The notes under the pieces: model-generated
Told to the model about the DNA's origin: nothing
The model's input: the letters and a program-made list of their open reading frames with translations, nothing else
Database searches by the model: none
Translations under genes and position numbers: made by a program
Source of the DNA: Pseudonocardiales bacterium
Lineage (GTDB): Bacteria > Actinomycetota > Actinomycetes > Mycobacteriales > Pseudonocardiaceae
Assembly (NCBI GenBank): GCA_019247305.1
Contig: JAFAPC010000190.1
Span: forward strand, 1 to 38,235
Direction of reading: 5' to 3'
DNA length: 38,235 nt
Shown here: positions 35,816 through 38,235 of the stretch, one piece after another
How the letters are laid out: every line of letters starts with the position of its first letter
Position numbering within the stretch: position 1 is the stretch's first letter

Positions 35816-35916
35816 GAGGCTTATGCAAAACCCCTTGAAAAAATGATCAAAAATTGACGTCCTCGCAGGTCAGCGACATGATCGCAGAGCCCATCTCTGA
35901 ATTTTGCATAAGCCTC
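35816..35916 (-). mobile_element. 101-bp miniature inverted-repeat element, copy 2
   Basis: Same length as and 91% identical to 18123-18223, in the opposite orientation, with ends GAGGCTTATGCAAAA and TTTTGCATAAGCCTC, flanked by CAT at 35813-35815 and 35917-35919. It lies about 270 bp upstream of the shell 2 start. Confidence 0.88.
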
Positions 35917-36103
35917 CATGTATTAGACGGTTCATTCGGAGATGCTATGAAGGTATCGCGTGGTTGTAAGCATTCGGTAATCCCGTAGCTGGGAGGGGCG
36001 CCTGGCTCGTCCGACGACACGCCGCCTGGGTGGGGTGCTGGACGCAGACTGTTGGTCGTGATCTTGTGTTCGCGTGATGGGCAGCGGTGATCTCGGTGGT
36101 GCA

Positions 36104-36444
36104 TCAGCAGGGCGCTGTGTTGGTCTGCCAGATCGGCTCACCGTCCCTGTAGATAACTACGTTGCAATCGTCTTGGACAACCAAGAGGCCCCCGGATTTC
36201 CGTCGGTATTCGACGCCCAGAGCGGGTTATCGCCCTGGTTGTAGACCACGAAATTCCCGTCCTCGTGCATGATGGCGCGGTAACCGTCGGGGTAGGCGTC
36301 CTTTGCTTGCCATGCTGGTTTACAGTCCTTGTAGAGTACCAGATTACCGTCCTCCTGTAGACGAAGGACGGCCTGACCGTTCCCAGACGTCCACGCGTAG
36401 TTTTTGTAGAGTTGGGATCCTGGTGGAAATTCAGCATTAGCCAT
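36104..36444 (-). pseudogene. Bulb-type (mannose-binding-like) lectin, frameshifted
   Basis: ATG at 36444 (AAGGAG upstream) opens a B-lectin domain with two of the three Q-x-D-x-N-x-V-x-Y type sugar-binding repeats: QEDGNLVLY and HEDGNFVVY. The frame stops at 36157 after 95 codons. The third repeat, VVQDDCNVVIY followed by RDGEPIWQTNTAPC and a stop at 36104, is intact in the next frame, so one base is missing (or two added) near the C-run at 36189-36193. The restored protein would be 113 aa, a full single domain. No signal peptide is seen. Either a true pseudogene, a sequencing error or a switchable homopolymer. Cytoplasmic or bacteriocin-like roles are guesses. Confidence 0.8.
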
Positions 36445-37040
36445 CTTGTTGTTGATCTCCTTAGGTTTAACTAGTGTGTAAATGATGGTCGCGTCGTGCT
36501 CGATGTCGACGTAGTTTCATCCGCTCGATAAACTCACCTCCTCCCCTGCCCTCGAGCGAAGGATGCGCTGTACACGATCAATCAGTTGTGAAACATACTA
36601 ATGATAGGATACTGCCGTATCTGCACCGGCACGTCACCTACAATATTCAGACCTCACCGCGTCGACAGTGCCTTGTTGCGCTCTTACCACTGTGATCGAT
36701 CAAAAATGTCCGCCCCGGCTTTAGGCTTCCAGTCAGACCTTCTTCGAGGACAACGGAGTTAGTAGACGAATCGGACAGGCTAATTCATTTCAGAACCTGA
36801 GCGGTCTCTGGATTTAGGGTTCAGGAGGGAGTCGTGCAAGTCAACTGTTGAATCTAAAATATTCCTGTTCGAGTAGTATCGTCGGCGGGGATTTCACGCG
36901 ATTTGTCGGCTTTGGGCGAGTACTCCGGCAGTGTCCATTCACGGGTCCCGTTGAGCTGGACCGTCGCCTGTGAGTTGATCTTAGTGGGTGATGGCGTGTC
37001 GGGCTCGCGGTTGGGTCGTTGACCGCCGATCATCTGGGTT
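36445..37040. other. AT-richer intergenic region
   Basis: About 600 bp without a recognised gene. The right part (about 36870-37040) probably belongs to the left end of the IS66-type element. The left part holds the lectin promoter region; an AT-rich tract near 36580-36615 is the likeliest place. Its composition is lower in GC than the rest of the window, which suggests acquired DNA. Confidence 0.4.
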
Positions 37041-37715
37041 GTGTCCGCACCCGAGCCGCCCCAGCCCTCGTATGAGGAGCTTGCCGCGCTGGTGGTGGGG
37101 TTGGCCACGCGGGTGGAGACGTTGGAGGCGGAGAACGCCGAGCTGCGGCGTCGGCTGGGGATGAACTCGACGAATTCCTCGACGCCGCCGTCGAAGGACT
37201 CGATCGGGGCGAAGGCGGCGCGGCGGGCGGATCGCTCGTCGCGGGAACGCTCGAAAGATCGCAAGCCTGGTGGGCAGCCGGGCCGCAAGGACTCGGGGCT
37301 TTCACCGACGGTCATGCCGGACCGGACCCGAACACTGCCCCTGCCGGGTCAGTGTTCGGGCTGTGGCGGGGACCTGAGCGATGCGGCGGACGCGGGGATG
37401 AGCTGGGCGCAGGTGTGGGACATCCTGCCGATCATGCTGGAGAAGGTGCACTACCTGCTGCCGCGGCGACGCTGCAGCTGCGGGCACACGACCACCGCGG
37501 CGCCACCGTTCGGGGCGGCCGGCACCGTGACCTACGGGCCGAACGTCAATGCCGCGGCGATCCTGCTGGCTAGCGAGGGGCAATGTCCCGATCGAGCGGA
37601 CCGCGATGCTGATGGCGTCCCTGCTGGGCACCCCGGTCTCGACCGGGTTCGTGGCCCGCGCCCTGGAACGCTTCGCCCAGCGCCTGGCCACCTCCGGGTT
37701 CGAGGAGGCCATGAA
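37041..37715 (+). pseudogene. IS66-family transposase remnant, frameshifted and truncated
   Basis: From GTG 37041 the product shows IS66 features: a coiled N-terminal segment (VETLEAENAELRRRLGMNSTN), then NSSTPPSKDS, the basic DRKPGGQPGRKDSG and the zinc-finger motif CSGCGGDL, with CSCGHTTTA later. At 37577-37580 a run of four G instead of three shifts the frame; the continuation GNVPIERTAMLMASLLGTPVS is in the next frame. The catalytic half is absent: the frame meets an IS3-type element at about 37716. The element is dead. Confidence 0.82.
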
Positions 37716-37716
37716 A

Positions 37717-38235
37717 ACTGGGCGGCCTCGCGTTTTCCGGACAGTTGGTTAGTGGCTATATTACGCTGCGGCCTGCCGGTTCAGGTACTCGTCGTAGGCC
37801 TCTTGTGGGGTTCGGTATCCGAGTGTCGAGTGGAGACGTTGGGTGTTGTAGCGGAATTCGATGTACCGGGCGACGTCTGTGCGGGCGTGCTCGCGAGTGG
37901 GGTAGACGGTGCGGTTGACTCGTTCAACTTTGACCGCGGCATTGAAGGATTCGGCGAGAGCATTGTCGAAACACACCCCCGTGGCACCGACCGACCGCTG
38001 AATGTCGAGGAGGTCGGTAGCGGCCGCGAAGGCCGCGCTGGTGTATTGCGTACCGCGGTCGGAGTGGAATATCGCGCCCCGGGTGAGTGGATAGTTCCGG
38101 GCGGCCATTTTCAGTGCGTCGATGACCACATCGGTACGGAGATTGTCGGCCATAGCATAACCAACACAGCCTTTCGTGTGGCAGTCGATGACGGTGGCGA
38201 GATACAACCAGCCCTCCCAGGTCGGAATATACGTA
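37717..38235 (-). mobile_element. IS3-family element, truncated by the window edge
   Basis: The end of the element is placed where IS66 similarity stops (about 37716), at the GGGCGGCCTCGCGTTTTCC-type end sequence. It carries an OrfB-type transposase on the minus strand whose 5' part lies beyond 38235. It is inserted into the IS66-type gene. Confidence 0.65.
37761..38235 (-). CDS. IS3-family transposase OrfB, C-terminal part
   Basis: An rve-type integrase core with catalytic residues in LYLATVIDCHTKG (first D), IFHSDRGTQYTS (second D) and CFDNALAESFNAAVKVE (E, 35 residues later), followed by YNTQRLHSTLGYRTPQEAYDEYL. The frame is still open at 38235: codons before the internal ATG read TYIPTWEGWLYLATVID, the usual IS3 sequence, so the gene is partial at its 5' end only because of the window edge. 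Confidence 0.93.
   Translation of the reverse strand, partial: TYIPTWEGWLYLATVIDCHTKGCVGYAMADNLRTDVVIDALKMAARNYPLTRGAIFHSDRGTQYTSAAFAAATDLLDIQRSVGATGVCFDNALAESFNAAVKVERVNRTVYPTREHARTDVARYIEFRYNTQRLHSTLGYRTPQEAYDEYLNRQAAA

Overview
The window is high-GC DNA with actinomycete gene content: cobalamin genes linked by GTGA/ATGA overlaps, geosmin and 2-methylisoborneol-type terpenoid genes, and EshA-like family 2B encapsulin shells. A Pseudonocardiales- or Streptomyces-like soil actinomycete fits, but the species cannot be fixed from the sequence.

Left third (1-13017): an aerobic cobalamin (B12) block, nearly all on the minus strand. It holds cobN, a short GNAT gene, a fused ChlI/ChlD-type chelatase, cobO, cobB, cobI, cbiD, cobL and a CobE/CbiG-C domain fused to a 2[4Fe-4S] ferredoxin. 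A divergent secreted M15 peptidase lies between cobN and the rest. Two copies of a palindrome sit at the cobB start and between the peptidase and cobN. The 5' end of a membrane-anchored protein runs off the left edge.

Middle (13062-24634): a mobile-DNA zone. An IS256-family element sits 44 bp upstream of cobN and truncates a recombinase-like gene. Element A (about 15283-20818) is bounded by 38-bp imperfect inverted repeats. It carries a tyrosine recombinase, a second recombinase, a small XRE-type HTH protein and a large zinc-ribbon/degenerate-recombinase protein. Its second recombinase is broken by two miniature elements with 3-bp target duplications, and removing them restores a 371-aa protein. 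Element B (about 21724-24634) is a related three-gene set in the opposite direction. Between them lie an 83-bp direct repeat and a 25-bp inverted repeat.

Right third (24743-35542): eight minus-strand genes that look like one operon. In transcription order they are shell 2, geosmin synthase, a 2-MIB-synthase-like cyclase, GPP C2-methyltransferase, shell 1, a polyprenyl diphosphate synthase overlapping shell 1 by ATGA, ispH, and a second 2-MIB-synthase-like cyclase. The three cyclases carry five copies of a G-P-x-G-L-G-T-S-A motif in their N-terminal arms, the interdomain linker or the C-terminal tail. This motif matches the disordered cargo-loading segments of family 2B encapsulin cargo. I read the locus as isoprenoid supply (IspH), chain elongation, methylation and cyclisation, with cyclisation inside one mixed or two separate protein shells.

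Right edge (35816-38235): a second copy of the 101-bp miniature element, a bulb-type lectin gene with a frameshift, an IS66-type transposase remnant with a frameshift, and an IS3-family element that runs off the window.
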